Shown here: one piece after another, positions 8,769-17,187 of the stretch
How the letters are laid out: each line of letters opens with the position of its first letter
Numbering within the stretch: the first letter of the stretch is position 1
Made by a program: the position numbers and the translations under genes
Notes under the pieces: generated by a model
Database searches by the model: none
What the model was told of the DNA's origin: nothing
The model's input: only the letters and a program-made list of their open reading frames with translations
DNA from: Rhodanobacteraceae bacterium
GTDB taxonomy: Bacteria > Pseudomonadota > Gammaproteobacteria > Xanthomonadales > Rhodanobacteraceae
DNA: 64,000 nt
Assembly (NCBI GenBank): GCA_016790075.1
Contig: JAEUPP010000069.1
Coordinates: 141,036-205,035, forward strand
Reading direction: 5' to 3'

Positions 8769-10781
8769 TTACGGTGCGGGCGTAATGCCGATGGCGCTGA
8801 ACAGCTTGGCGCTGTCATAGCGGCGGTCGCCGCGGATCACTGTGCGCACCTTGCGGATGTCCGCCATGTTCAGGGTCGGGTCGCCGTCGACCAGGATCAG
8901 GTCGGCGACGTAACCGGGCGCCAAGCGGCCGTATTCCTTGTCGCGCTTCATGACCAACGCCGAATCGTAGGTCGCCGTGCGCAGCGCGTCCTTGGGCGAA
9001 ATGCCGGCAGCGACATAGAGCTCAAGCTCGCGCGGAATCTGCAGACCGCCGGAACCGTCGGTGCCAGCAACGATGCGCACGCCGCTGCGATGCAGCAGGC
9101 CTACGAAATCGATCATGCGCTGATAGCCGTCGCGATAGGCCGCTTCCTGGCCAGGTTTGATCGGCAGGCCGCCGCCGCCGGAACGGATGCCACGCTGCCA
9201 GGTCAGCGGCAGGCGCGTCATGATCGCGGCAAAACCCGGGCCGGGCAGGCCGGGCCGGCCCAGGAACATGTCCTCGAACGTGCTCAGGGTTGGATCGATC
9301 ACGATGTTGCGCTGCTTGAGCAGGGTCACAAAGTCGCGTACCGCCGGCGTGCCCAGATCAATACCCGCGCCGTACTCGCCGATAGCGGTGAAGCGCGCCG
9401 GTGTGCGCGTGTCCTGCACCTTGTCGTAAAGGAAGTTCAGCATCAGCATGTTGGCATGCTGTATCTCTTCGGCGCCGTTCTCGACGAACTGGCGCGCGGT
9501 CATGTAGGCGGGCACATGACCGCTGACGCGCAAGCCCTTTGCATGCGCCATGCGCGCGATCACCGGCATCAGCTCGGGCTTTATGGAACTGTAAATTTTA
9601 ATTTGTTCATGACCGCTCGCGGCGTATTCGTCGACGATGCGTTGGGCATCGGCTTCATTGTCGGCCAGCGCCTTGGTCGGCCCGGCAAACGGCCCCGGGC
9701 CATCGATGATGCCGGCCTTGATGATGCGCGGTCCTATATCGCGCCCGGCTTCAATCGCTGCAATGCGCTCGGCCAGCACCGGCGGATTGTTGGCGAGGTC
9801 GCGTACTGTCGTAACACCTCCGGCGATGTCGAGCACACCGTCGGCCTGGCCGAAGAAATGCGCGTGCATGTCCCAGAGACCGGGCATCAGGAACTTGCCA
9901 CCACCATCGAGTATTTCTGCATCGGCCGGTGTAGCCACCTCCGCCGCTTTGCCGCTCGCCGCGATACGGCCCTTGTCGACCAGCACGGCGGCGTCCTCCA
10001 GCACGACGCCCGTAGCGGGATCGAAGGCACGTACATTGCGAATCAGCAGTGGACGCTTGAGTGTTTCGGTCAGCGCCTTGGCACGCTGCTGCGCCTGCTG
10101 TTGCTGCTGCGCGTCCTGGGTCTTGCCCAACAGCGGCAGCACATCGGCATAACCTTCGCGGATCAGCGACGACCAGCTCGAATAATCCGCAAAAAAGCGC
10201 TGCTGCTCATCAAGCCAAAGATAGCCTGGCGTCAGATCAAGACCGTGAATCGCATACAGCGCGACCTTCTTCTTGCCGGGCTTGCCCTTGACCTGCAGCT
10301 CGGTGAGTTTCTCAATACGCGCTTCGCCGGCCGGCAATATGGCCAGCCTCTGCTGCGGCGATTTGAGCAGGGCGCGAGCCAGCAGCACGCTTTCTTCGGG
10401 TGTGCCGTTGAGGCTCAGGTAGAACGCCGGCTGCTCGACACTACGCGTTTCGCTTTCCGATGCGTTCTTCCAGCTGACGCTATTCCCTTCACGGGTCAGC
10501 GTCTCGTCGACCGGGCCCTTGAAGTAGTCATTGCCCTTGTTCGTGGCCGCGCTCACCAGACCGTCGGCGGCGACATGGTATTCGGAATCAAGCTTGGGGC
10601 CACGACCCCGGTCGTTGAATTCGTAGTGCACACGAATGCTGCCGTCGTCGGCATAGCGCGCCTCGTGAAAACCCGCCTTGGCACCCATGGTTATGACGTC
10701 ACTGCGTTCGACCTGTTCGGCCGCCGCGACGGCTGCACCGATGCCAAACAGCAGTGCGCCCAGCAAGAATCTGAGTCTCAT
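8769..10781 (-). CDS. secreted amidohydrolase-family protein
   Basis: The protein is 670 aa from the ATG at 10781, which has GGGAGGATGCG just upstream and begins a signal peptide (FLLGALLFGIGAAVAAA). The first 270 residues are a lipoprotein-like or beta-rich segment without an obvious family. The C-terminal 400 residues form an amidohydrolase TIM barrel: the first metal-binding strand carries HxH in LWDMHAHFFG, further histidines lie in SGHVPAY and EEIQHANML, and the late metal Asp is in RIVAGTDGSG. The C-terminal composite strand ends in GYVADLILVDGDP, as in imidazolonepropionase-like enzymes. The location is probably periplasmic. Substrate is unknown; a peptide or amide hydrolase such as a prolidase-like enzyme is possible. 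Confidence 0.85.
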   Translation of the reverse strand: MRLRFLLGALLFGIGAAVAAAEQVERSDVITMGAKAGFHEARYADDGSIRVHYEFNDRGRGPKLDSEYHVAADGLVSAATNKGNDYFKGPVDETLTREGNSVSWKNASESETRSVEQPAFYLSLNGTPEESVLLARALLKSPQQRLAILPAGEARIEKLTELQVKGKPGKKKVALYAIHGLDLTPGYLWLDEQQRFFADYSSWSSLIREGYADVLPLLGKTQDAQQQQQAQQRAKALTETLKRPLLIRNVRAFDPATGVVLEDAAVLVDKGRIAASGKAAEVATPADAEILDGGGKFLMPGLWDMHAHFFGQADGVLDIAGGVTTVRDLANNPPVLAERIAAIEAGRDIGPRIIKAGIIDGPGPFAGPTKALADNEADAQRIVDEYAASGHEQIKIYSSIKPELMPVIARMAHAKGLRVSGHVPAYMTARQFVENGAEEIQHANMLMLNFLYDKVQDTRTPARFTAIGEYGAGIDLGTPAVRDFVTLLKQRNIVIDPTLSTFEDMFLGRPGLPGPGFAAIMTRLPLTWQRGIRSGGGGLPIKPGQEAAYRDGYQRMIDFVGLLHRSGVRIVAGTDGSGGLQIPRELELYVAAGISPKDALRTATYDSALVMKRDKEYGRLAPGYVADLILVDGDPTLNMADIRKVRTVIRGDRRYDSAKLFSAIGITPAP

Positions 10782-10909
10782 CGCATCCTCCCGGTCAATT
10801 CCTTCAGTCTGAACCGGACAATCCTGCGCCAGCGCGTGCCGTAAGCTGGGTGGCCATGCGCCAGAAGGGCCGCCAGTTGCGGCGAACTGCGGCAAGCGGG
10901 TGGCATGCC

Positions 10910-11962
10910 TCAGCGCTCCGAATGGCCGGCCTCGTCGTATTCGCCGCGGGCAAACAGGCCTGGCCGTATCAGGTCGACGAAGGCACGCGCCTGTGTCGAC
11001 AGGTATTTCCCTTTGCGCATGACAACGCCGTAGCTGCGTTGTGGAAAATACTGGCGCAGATTGCGCACGTGCAGCCGGGTCTTGTCATGCTCGGTCAGGC
11101 AGATGCCGGTCACGATGGAGATACCCAGCCCCATGGCGACATATTCCTTGATGACTTCCCAGCCGCCAACCTCGATCGCAACCCGATACGGCACGCGACG
11201 CTGCTGGAACACGAGATCGACCAGGCGATACGTGGTCAGGCGCTGCGGCGGCAGGATCAGGCCATAGGGAGACAGATCCTCGAGCCGGATATCGGGCTTG
11301 TCGGCCAGAACATGGTCACGGGGCAGGATCAGCATGGGGTCGAACCATTGCACCGGCTCATACGACAGGTCGTGGGGCACATCGAGCATGGAACCAAAGG
11401 CGAAATCGACCTGATCCTGACGCAGCAAGGCAAGCCCGTCCTTGCCGGTGACGTTGTAGAGCTGCAGGCGCACGCCCGGATGTTCCTCGCGGAACGCGCG
11501 GACCAACGGCGGCAGCAGGTATTGAATCGTTGACGAACCCGCCGCGATAAGCACTTCCCCGGCATCGAGGCCCTGGAGCTTGCTGCGGAACTGCTGATCC
11601 AGCCCTTCCAGCCCTTCCACCAGCGGCCGGGCGAGCTCGTAGAGCATTTGCCCCTCGCGGGTCAGTACAAAACGTGGCCGAGCCCGCTCCAGCAGGCGCA
11701 CGCCGAGCTCGGTTTCCAGCGCCGACAGCTGCAAGCTGATGGAGGCCTGGGACAGAAACAGCGCTTCACCGGCGCGTGCCAGCGTGCCGAACTTGACGAC
11801 ATGGCAGAACGCACGCAACTGCTTGACTCGGTTGCCTTTGTAGTAGAACCGGGGGGTGCTTTCCGGCACGTCACGCGGCTTGTTCTTGCGCCGGCCGTCC
11901 GGCCTGGCTGCAGCATTGCCACGCGATCGTTTCGAGTTCAAACGTTCGTTTGATGTCGTCAT
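10910..11962 (-). CDS. LysR-family transcriptional regulator
   Basis: The protein is 350 aa from the ATG at 11962. After a basic N-terminal tail of about 55 residues comes the LysR winged helix-turn-helix (RAFCHVVKFGTLARAGEAL, then SQASISLQLSALE), followed by the two-lobed inducer-binding domain (VLIAAGSSTIQYLLPP). The binding domain resembles the CysB/Cbl group. The gene is divergent from aceB, with a 123-bp intergenic region holding a palindrome at 11985-11999, so it most likely senses a metabolite and controls the glyoxylate shunt genes and itself. The long basic extension before the DNA-binding domain is unusual compared with the ordinary 300-residue LysR length. Confidence 0.9.
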   Translation of the reverse strand: MTTSNERLNSKRSRGNAAARPDGRRKNKPRDVPESTPRFYYKGNRVKQLRAFCHVVKFGTLARAGEALFLSQASISLQLSALETELGVRLLERARPRFVLTREGQMLYELARPLVEGLEGLDQQFRSKLQGLDAGEVLIAAGSSTIQYLLPPLVRAFREEHPGVRLQLYNVTGKDGLALLRQDQVDFAFGSMLDVPHDLSYEPVQWFDPMLILPRDHVLADKPDIRLEDLSPYGLILPPQRLTTYRLVDLVFQQRRVPYRVAIEVGGWEVIKEYVAMGLGISIVTGICLTEHDKTRLHVRNLRQYFPQRSYGVVMRKGKYLSTQARAFVDLIRPGLFARGEYDEAGHSER

Positions 11963-11963
11963 G

Positions 11964-12014
11964 ATTTCAATCACTTGGACGTTATTTAACAGTGTTAAAG
12001 AAATGAATTGAAAT
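11964..12014. promoter_or_regulatory. nested inverted repeats, candidate LysR operator for aceBA
   Basis: TTTAACA-G-TGTTAAA at 11985-11999 is a perfect 15-bp palindrome and contains the T-N11-A core typical of LysR sites. It is flanked by an outer 8-bp inverted repeat, ATTTCAAT at 11964-11971 and ATTGAAAT at 12007-12014, with nearly the same centre. It lies next to the LysR start and 71 bp before the aceB start. Direct observation; the assignment to this regulator is inference. Confidence 0.6.
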
Positions 12015-12085
12015 GTTTGGTTTGTCAAATGCTGCACTGCACGCATAGGCTCAGGGCCCATGTAACGGGTCGGACGGAGAGGGCG

Positions 12086-13684
12086 ATGGCAGTGGCGGCA
12101 GATCAGTTCCATGCGGCGCCGGTCGAAATCCGGGCGGCGCTCAAACCCGGTTACGAGCAGATACTGACGCCGTCCGCATTGAGCTTTCTCGCTGCACTGC
12201 AGCGTCGTTTTAACGCGCGCCGTTGTGAGCTGCTGGGCGCGCGCCAGGCGCGCCAGGCGCGATTCGATTCGGGAGAACTGCCGGACTTCCTGCCGGAGAC
12301 CCGCGGGATCCGCGAATCGGACTGGACCGTTGCCCCGATTCCCGCCGCGCTACGTGACCGCCGGGTCGAAATCACCGGGCCGGTCGAACGCAAGATGATC
12401 ATCAATGCGCTCAACTCCGGCGCAAAAGTGTTCATGGCTGACTTCGAGGACTCTTCGGCCCCCACCTGGGAGGCGATGCTCGATGGCCAGATCAATCTGC
12501 GCGACGCGGTCTCCGGGTCTATCGACTATCGCGCAGCGGATGGCCGGGAATATCGTCTCAAGCCTGAAACCGCCGTCCTCATCGTGCGTCCGCGCGGCTG
12601 GCATCTGCCTGAAAAACATGTGCGTGTCGACGGCGAAGACATGTCCGGCGCGTTGTTCGACTTCGGCCTCTACGCGTTCCACAACGCGCGCGCCCTGCAG
12701 GGCCGCGACCGTGGCCCCTATTTCTATCTGCCCAAGTTGGAAAGCCATCGCGAGGCTGCACTCTGGGACGAGGTCATGGCGTTCACGGAGGCCGAGCTGC
12801 ACTTGCCGGCCGGCTGCATGAAAGCAACCGTGCTGATCGAAACGCTGCCAGCCGTGTTCGAGATGCATGAGATCCTGCACGCGCTCAGAAGCCGCGTTGT
12901 CGGCCTGAATTGCGGTCGCTGGGATTATATTTTTTCCTATATCAAGACCTTCCGTGCGCACCGCAGCCATATCCTGCCGGAACGCAGCCAGGTCAGCATG
13001 AGCGTGCCTTTTCTGAAGGCCTATTCGGAACTTCTGATTCAGACCTGCCATCGCCGTGGCGCTTTCGCGATGGGCGGCATGGCGGCGCAGATTCCGATTT
13101 CCGGCGATGCACAAGCCAACGAAAACGCGCTGGCGCGTGTTCGCGCCGACAAGCAACGCGAAGCGCGCGCTGGCCATGATGGCACCTGGGTAGCCCATCC
13201 GGGGCTGATTCCTGTCGCACTGGCAGAATTCGATGCGGCCATGCCGGCACCTAACCAGCTGGACCGGCTACGCGACGACGTCAGGGTGAGTCGGGACGAC
13301 CTGATCCTTGCGCCACCAGGCACGATAAGCCGCGCTGGCTTCCTCAACAATATCGATGTCTGCGTGCGCTATCTCGCCGCCTGGCTGGACGGCCTGGGCT
13401 GCGTGCCCATCCACCATCTGATGGAAGACGCCGCGACAGCCGAGATTTCACGCGCACAGCTCTGGCATTGGCTACACCATGAAGGCCTGAAACTCGATGA
13501 CGGCACGCCGCTGGACTTCGCGCTGTTTGATGGCGCTATCCAGACCATTGCCGAGCGCCTGCCGAAATCCGGCCTGCCAGGACAGGACCGCGTGCCACAG
13601 GCCGCCTGGATGCTGGCCGAACTGACTCACGCACGGCAGCTCGCCGACTTTCTGACGCTGCCAGCCTATGCGCTGCTGCCCTGA
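12086..13684 (+). CDS. aceB: malate synthase A
   Basis: The protein is 532 aa from the ATG at 12086, which is preceded by GGAGAGG; an upstream in-frame start at 12008 falls in the regulatory region. It condenses glyoxylate with acetyl-CoA to give malate, the second step of the glyoxylate shunt. Hallmarks of the A isoform are the length, the acidic Mg-binding segment in VFMADFEDSSAPTW, the substrate-binding RPRGWHLPEKH, and the conserved LNCGRWDYIFSYIKTFR block. It precedes aceA by 48 bp on the same strand and is divergent from the LysR gene. The protein should be cytoplasmic. Confidence 0.97.
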   Translation: MAVAADQFHAAPVEIRAALKPGYEQILTPSALSFLAALQRRFNARRCELLGARQARQARFDSGELPDFLPETRGIRESDWTVAPIPAALRDRRVEITGPVERKMIINALNSGAKVFMADFEDSSAPTWEAMLDGQINLRDAVSGSIDYRAADGREYRLKPETAVLIVRPRGWHLPEKHVRVDGEDMSGALFDFGLYAFHNARALQGRDRGPYFYLPKLESHREAALWDEVMAFTEAELHLPAGCMKATVLIETLPAVFEMHEILHALRSRVVGLNCGRWDYIFSYIKTFRAHRSHILPERSQVSMSVPFLKAYSELLIQTCHRRGAFAMGGMAAQIPISGDAQANENALARVRADKQREARAGHDGTWVAHPGLIPVALAEFDAAMPAPNQLDRLRDDVRVSRDDLILAPPGTISRAGFLNNIDVCVRYLAAWLDGLGCVPIHHLMEDAATAEISRAQLWHWLHHEGLKLDDGTPLDFALFDGAIQTIAERLPKSGLPGQDRVPQAAWMLAELTHARQLADFLTLPAYALLP

Positions 13685-13732
13685 TCTCGAATTTGTACCT
13701 CCCTCGCAACACCAACAGCAAGGTTGATGACC

Positions 13733-15031
13733 ATGAAGAGCACTTTTGCGACCGCCGAGCAGCTGCAGCAGGACTGGCAGAACAATCCACGCTGGGCCGG
13801 CGTCACGCGCAACTATGGCGCTGCCGATGTGGTGCGCCTGCGCGGCTCGGTACCCATCGAGCATTCACTCGCTCGCCTCGGCGCGGAAAAGCTCTGGAGC
13901 CACCTGCACCGGGAGCCTTTCGTCAATGCGCTAGGTGCACTGACCGGCAACCAGGCCATGCAGCAGGTCAAGGCCGGACTCAAGGCGATTTATCTGTCCG
14001 GTTGGCAGGTGGCGGCAGACGCCAACCTCGCCGGTGAGATGTATCCGGATCAGTCGCTGTATCCCGCAAACTCCGTACCGCAGGTCGTCAAGCGCATCAA
14101 CAGCACCTTGTTGCGCGCCGACCAGCTGCATCACGCCGAAGGCAAGAACGAGATCGACTGGCTGCAGCCTATCGTGGCTGACGCCGAAGCCGGCTTCGGC
14201 GGCGTGCTCAACGCCTTCGAGCTCATGAAGGCGATGATCGAAGCCGGGGCCGCCGGAGTGCACTTCGAAGACCAGCTGGCCAGCGTCAAAAAATGCGGCC
14301 ACATGGGTGGCAAGGTACTCGTGCCGACACGCGAGGCGATCGAGAAACTCAGCGCAGCGCGCCTTGCGGCCGATGTCATGGGTGTGCCAACTATCCTCGT
14401 CGCTCGCACCGATGCAGAAGCCGCCGACCTTCTCACTTCCGACATCGACGACAACGACAAGCCATTTTGCACCGGTGAGCGCACCGTGGAGGGCTTTTTC
14501 AAGACGCGCCCGGGCATCGATCAGGCCATCAGCCGCGGCTTGGCCTACGCACCCTATGCGGACCTGGTCTGGTGCGAAACCGGCAAGCCCGACCTGGCTT
14601 TCGCGAAGAAATTTGCGCAAGCCATCCATGCGAAATACCCGGGCAAACTGCTGGCCTACAACTGCAGCCCCAGCTTCAACTGGAAAAAGAATCTCGACGA
14701 CGCGACGATTGCCAAGTTCCAAAAAGAAATTGCGAGCTATGGATACAAGTTCCAATTCATCACTTTGGCCGGTTTCCACTCACTGAACTACTCGATGTTC
14801 AATCTGGCCTACGGCTATGCACGCCACCAGATGAGTGCCTTCGTGGAACTGCAGGAAGCCGAGTTTGCCGCAGCCGATCGCGGCTTCACCGCGGTCAAGC
14901 ACCAACGCGAAGTCGGCACCGGTTACTTCGATGCGGTCACGCAGACTATCCAGAATGGCCAGTCATCGACCACGGCGCTCAAGGGCTCCACCGAGGAAGA
15001 GCAGTTTCACGGTAACCGCCACGCCGCCTGA
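13733..15031 (+). CDS. aceA: isocitrate lyase
   Basis: The protein is 432 aa and splits isocitrate into glyoxylate and succinate. The catalytic Cys is in the signature KKCGHMGGK, with the metal-binding region [15 protein letters not shown] and the conserved YNCSPSFNW loop. The ATG at 13733 is chosen because AAGG lies 9 nt upstream; ATG 13727 in the same frame is possible but its spacing is too short. It follows aceB and is probably co-transcribed under the same LysR operator. The length matches the short, proteobacterial form. Confidence 0.97.
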   Translation: MKSTFATAEQLQQDWQNNPRWAGVTRNYGAADVVRLRGSVPIEHSLARLGAEKLWSHLHREPFVNALGALTGNQAMQQVKAGLKAIYLSGWQVAADANLAGEMYPDQSLYPANSVPQVVKRINSTLLRADQLHHAEGKNEIDWLQPIVADAEAGFGGVLNAFELMKAMIEAGAAGVHFEDQLASVKKCGHMGGKVLVPTREAIEKLSAARLAADVMGVPTILVARTDAEAADLLTSDIDDNDKPFCTGERTVEGFFKTRPGIDQAISRGLAYAPYADLVWCETGKPDLAFAKKFAQAIHAKYPGKLLAYNCSPSFNWKKNLDDATIAKFQKEIASYGYKFQFITLAGFHSLNYSMFNLAYGYARHQMSAFVELQEAEFAAADRGFTAVKHQREVGTGYFDAVTQTIQNGQSSTTALKGSTEEEQFHGNRHAA

Positions 15032-15039
15032 ACGGGCGC

Positions 15040-15062
15040 AGGGCGCTGAACACTGGCGCCCT
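15040..15062 (+). terminator. weak hairpin after aceA
   Basis: AGGGCGC and GCGCCCT form a 7-bp stem with a 9-nt loop 8 bp after the aceA stop. There is no T tract, so it may be an RNA-stabilising hairpin rather than an intrinsic terminator. Confidence 0.35.
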
Positions 15063-15271
15063 AGGCTGAAATCTGCACCGCAGTATGTAGACGCAGACCA
15101 GGCTCGCATTGCCCGCTCCCATGCGGATCTCCTGGGGAGGAGATAAGTGCGCCGGATCCGGCCGCTGCGCCGGGTCCGGCCGTACTTGGCGGTACGGTTT
15201 TTGGCAGTGGCATGACCCCAGATAACACGCCGTAAACCCGGCCCTGCACCGGGTCGGCTACAATCGGCCCC

Positions 15272-15886
15272 ATGACCAATATCGTGAAATTCAAGGTGCG
15301 TGGCCCGCGCGCCTACCTGCGGGAAGCCCAGGAGCAGCGTATCCCCGTACGGGTCAAGCGCGAAGGCATAGACCCAAGTTGGGTTCACGGCATGATCGTG
15401 GATGTTTCCGCCGAATTCGTGCTGATTGCGGAGATTTCCGATTCCATGCGCTACGACGGTTTTCTTGTCATTGCGCTGGGCGACGTCAGCCACGCCGAAG
15501 AAGACCCCTCGCGCGAATTCGTCGAAAAGGCGCTGGTGCTCAACCAGGAAACCCTGAATGCACCGGGCTGCTTTCCGCTGGACAACTGGGCCAGCATCGC
15601 TCGCGCCGCAGCCGGGCTCGCTCCGGTCATCTCCATCAACATGCTGGACGAAGAATCCGGCGAAGCCAGCTACATCGGCAAACTCGAAAGTGCAGGCCCT
15701 GAGGTGCTGACCCTGCGCGAGATCGACCCCAACGCGCGCTGGTATCCGGACGCGGGCGATTACGAGTACAGCGACATCGGTTCCATCGGGTTTGGCACGT
15801 CCTACATGCATACGCTGTATCGCGTAGCCGGCGAACCCAGCGGCCCGCCGCAGGAGCCGCGCCTGCACAGCACCGATCCACGCTGA
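15272..15886 (+). CDS. conserved hypothetical protein, possibly Sm-like beta barrel at N-terminus
   Basis: The protein is 204 aa, acidic, with no signal peptide or membrane segment. The first 80 residues alternate short strands with a HGMIVDVSAEFVLIAEISD pattern and then YDGFLVIALGDV. That spacing resembles small Sm-like or bacterial RNA-binding-type barrels, but the match is by eye only. The ATG at 15272 has no Shine-Dalgarno sequence; a TACAAT hexamer lies 7 nt before it, which would fit a leaderless mRNA. It is 9 bp upstream of the DUF971 gene. Function unknown. Confidence 0.7.
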   Translation: MTNIVKFKVRGPRAYLREAQEQRIPVRVKREGIDPSWVHGMIVDVSAEFVLIAEISDSMRYDGFLVIALGDVSHAEEDPSREFVEKALVLNQETLNAPGCFPLDNWASIARAAAGLAPVISINMLDEESGEASYIGKLESAGPEVLTLREIDPNARWYPDAGDYEYSDIGSIGFGTSYMHTLYRVAGEPSGPPQEPRLHSTDPR

Positions 15887-15895
15887 GGCAAGTAC

Positions 15896-16252
15896 ATGAG
15901 CGCCGCGCCGCGCCCTACCGGCATCACCTTGCATCGTGCCTCACATCTGCTTGAGGTCGGTTTCGATTCGGGCGAGGTGTTCCGGCTGCCCTGCGAATAC
16001 CTGCGTACGCATTCGCCCAGCGCCGAAGTGCAAGGCCATGGTCCGGGACAGCGCGTGCTGGTGCCGGGTAAACGCCATGTCAATATCGACGCGATTGAGC
16101 CCGTGGGCCACTACGCCGTACTGCTGCGCTTCGACGACGGCCACCAGACCGGCATTTTTTCCTGGAGCGTGCTGCATGAGCTGGGCCGCAACCAGGAAGC
16201 AAACTGGGCAGCTTATCTCGCTGCGCTGGAGCAGGCCGGCCTGCAGCGTTAG
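15896..16252 (+). CDS. DUF971 domain protein
   Basis: The protein is 118 aa and consists of one DUF971 (gamma-butyrobetaine hydroxylase N-terminal-like) domain. The marks are the TGITLHRASHLLEVGFDSG start, the LPCEYLRTHSPSAEVQGHG block and the DGHQTGIFSWSVLHEL end, where DGH-SGIYSW-type residues are usual. Members are often linked to iron-sulfur or ubiquinone-related loci, and here the next gene is ubiE, 87 bp away. It follows the hypothetical gene by 9 bp. The biochemical role is not established. Confidence 0.9.
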   Translation: MSAAPRPTGITLHRASHLLEVGFDSGEVFRLPCEYLRTHSPSAEVQGHGPGQRVLVPGKRHVNIDAIEPVGHYAVLLRFDDGHQTGIFSWSVLHELGRNQEANWAAYLAALEQAGLQR

Positions 16253-16339
16253 CCCAGCCAGACCTACAGAGGCGGTGACGCGCGACATCCCGCCGCATGC
16301 GTGATACTTGCGGTCCGCCTGCGCTAGCATCAGCGCCCT

Positions 16340-17089
16340 ATGAGCGATCAGCCCACCACGCATTTTGGCTACCGCGACGTGCCTGTCGCGGAGAAGCAGA
16401 AACTCGTCGGCCACGTGTTTACGTCCGTGGCCGAGAATTACGACCTCATGAACGACCTCATGTCGTTCGGCATCCACCGGCTCTGGAAACGGCATTTTGT
16501 CGCCAGCAGCGGACTGCGCCGCGGTGATCGCGTGCTCGATCTCGCCGGTGGCACCGGTGATATCGCCGCGCTGATGCGGCCGGAGGTCGGCGACGAAGGT
16601 GAAATCGTCATCGGCGACATCAACAACGCGATGTTGCGCGTGGGCCGCGACCGCCTGACCGATCGCGGCTTCGTGCAGGGCCTGCGGTATGCGCAGCTCA
16701 ACGCCGAAGCACTGCCGTTCCCCGACCGCAGTTTCGACGCCGTCACCATAGCGTTCGGCTTGCGCAACGTCACCGACAAGCAGCGCGCGCTGGAGGAAAT
16801 GCATCGCGTGCTCAGGATCGGCGGCCGCGCGCTGATCCTGGAGTTCTCAGTTGTGCGCCAGGACTGGTTAAAGCCGCTGTATGACTTTCACTCCTTCCAG
16901 GTCTTGCCAAGACTCGGCCGGCTGTTCGCGCAGGATTCCGACAGCTATCGCTATCTTGCTGAATCGATCCGCAAGCATCCCAACCAGGAAACACTGCGCG
17001 GCATGCTGCAACAAGCTGGTTTTGCCAACGTGACTGTACGAAATCTGAGTGCGGGCATCGTCGCCATCCATCGCGGCTACCGGGTATAG
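16340..17089 (+). CDS. ubiE: ubiquinone/menaquinone biosynthesis C-methyltransferase UbiE
   Basis: The protein is 249 aa. It uses S-adenosylmethionine to methylate the ring of demethylmenaquinol or the benzoquinol precursor of ubiquinone. The family signature [17 protein letters not shown] is present, the SAM-binding glycine loop is [12 protein letters not shown], and [17 protein letters not shown] matches the second UbiE signature. The C-terminus, [11 protein letters not shown], is typical. The start is ATG 16340 with a TAGCAT hexamer at 16325-16330 and no clear ribosome binding site. Confidence 0.96.
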   Translation: MSDQPTTHFGYRDVPVAEKQKLVGHVFTSVAENYDLMNDLMSFGIHRLWKRHFVASSGLRRGDRVLDLAGGTGDIAALMRPEVGDEGEIVIGDINNAMLRVGRDRLTDRGFVQGLRYAQLNAEALPFPDRSFDAVTIAFGLRNVTDKQRALEEMHRVLRIGGRALILEFSVVRQDWLKPLYDFHSFQVLPRLGRLFAQDSDSYRYLAESIRKHPNQETLRGMLQQAGFANVTVRNLSAGIVAIHRGYRV

Positions 17090-17187
17090 CCGCGACGCAC
17101 AACACGCCGCCACTGCCTGACTTCTGCAACTGGCAGTCCGCGCCGGCGATGGCATACTCGGGCTTTCTGCCTATCGCTTGGTCCGTC

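Noticed and set aside
8506-8820. 104-codon plus-strand frame
   Set aside because: It overlaps the end of the amidohydrolase gene and the terminator hairpin and shows no protein pattern.
9090-10844. 584-codon plus-strand frame
   Set aside because: It lies antisense to the amidohydrolase gene, has biased Arg/Gln/Ala composition and no recognisable domain; the minus-strand gene has the signal peptide, ribosome binding site and motifs.
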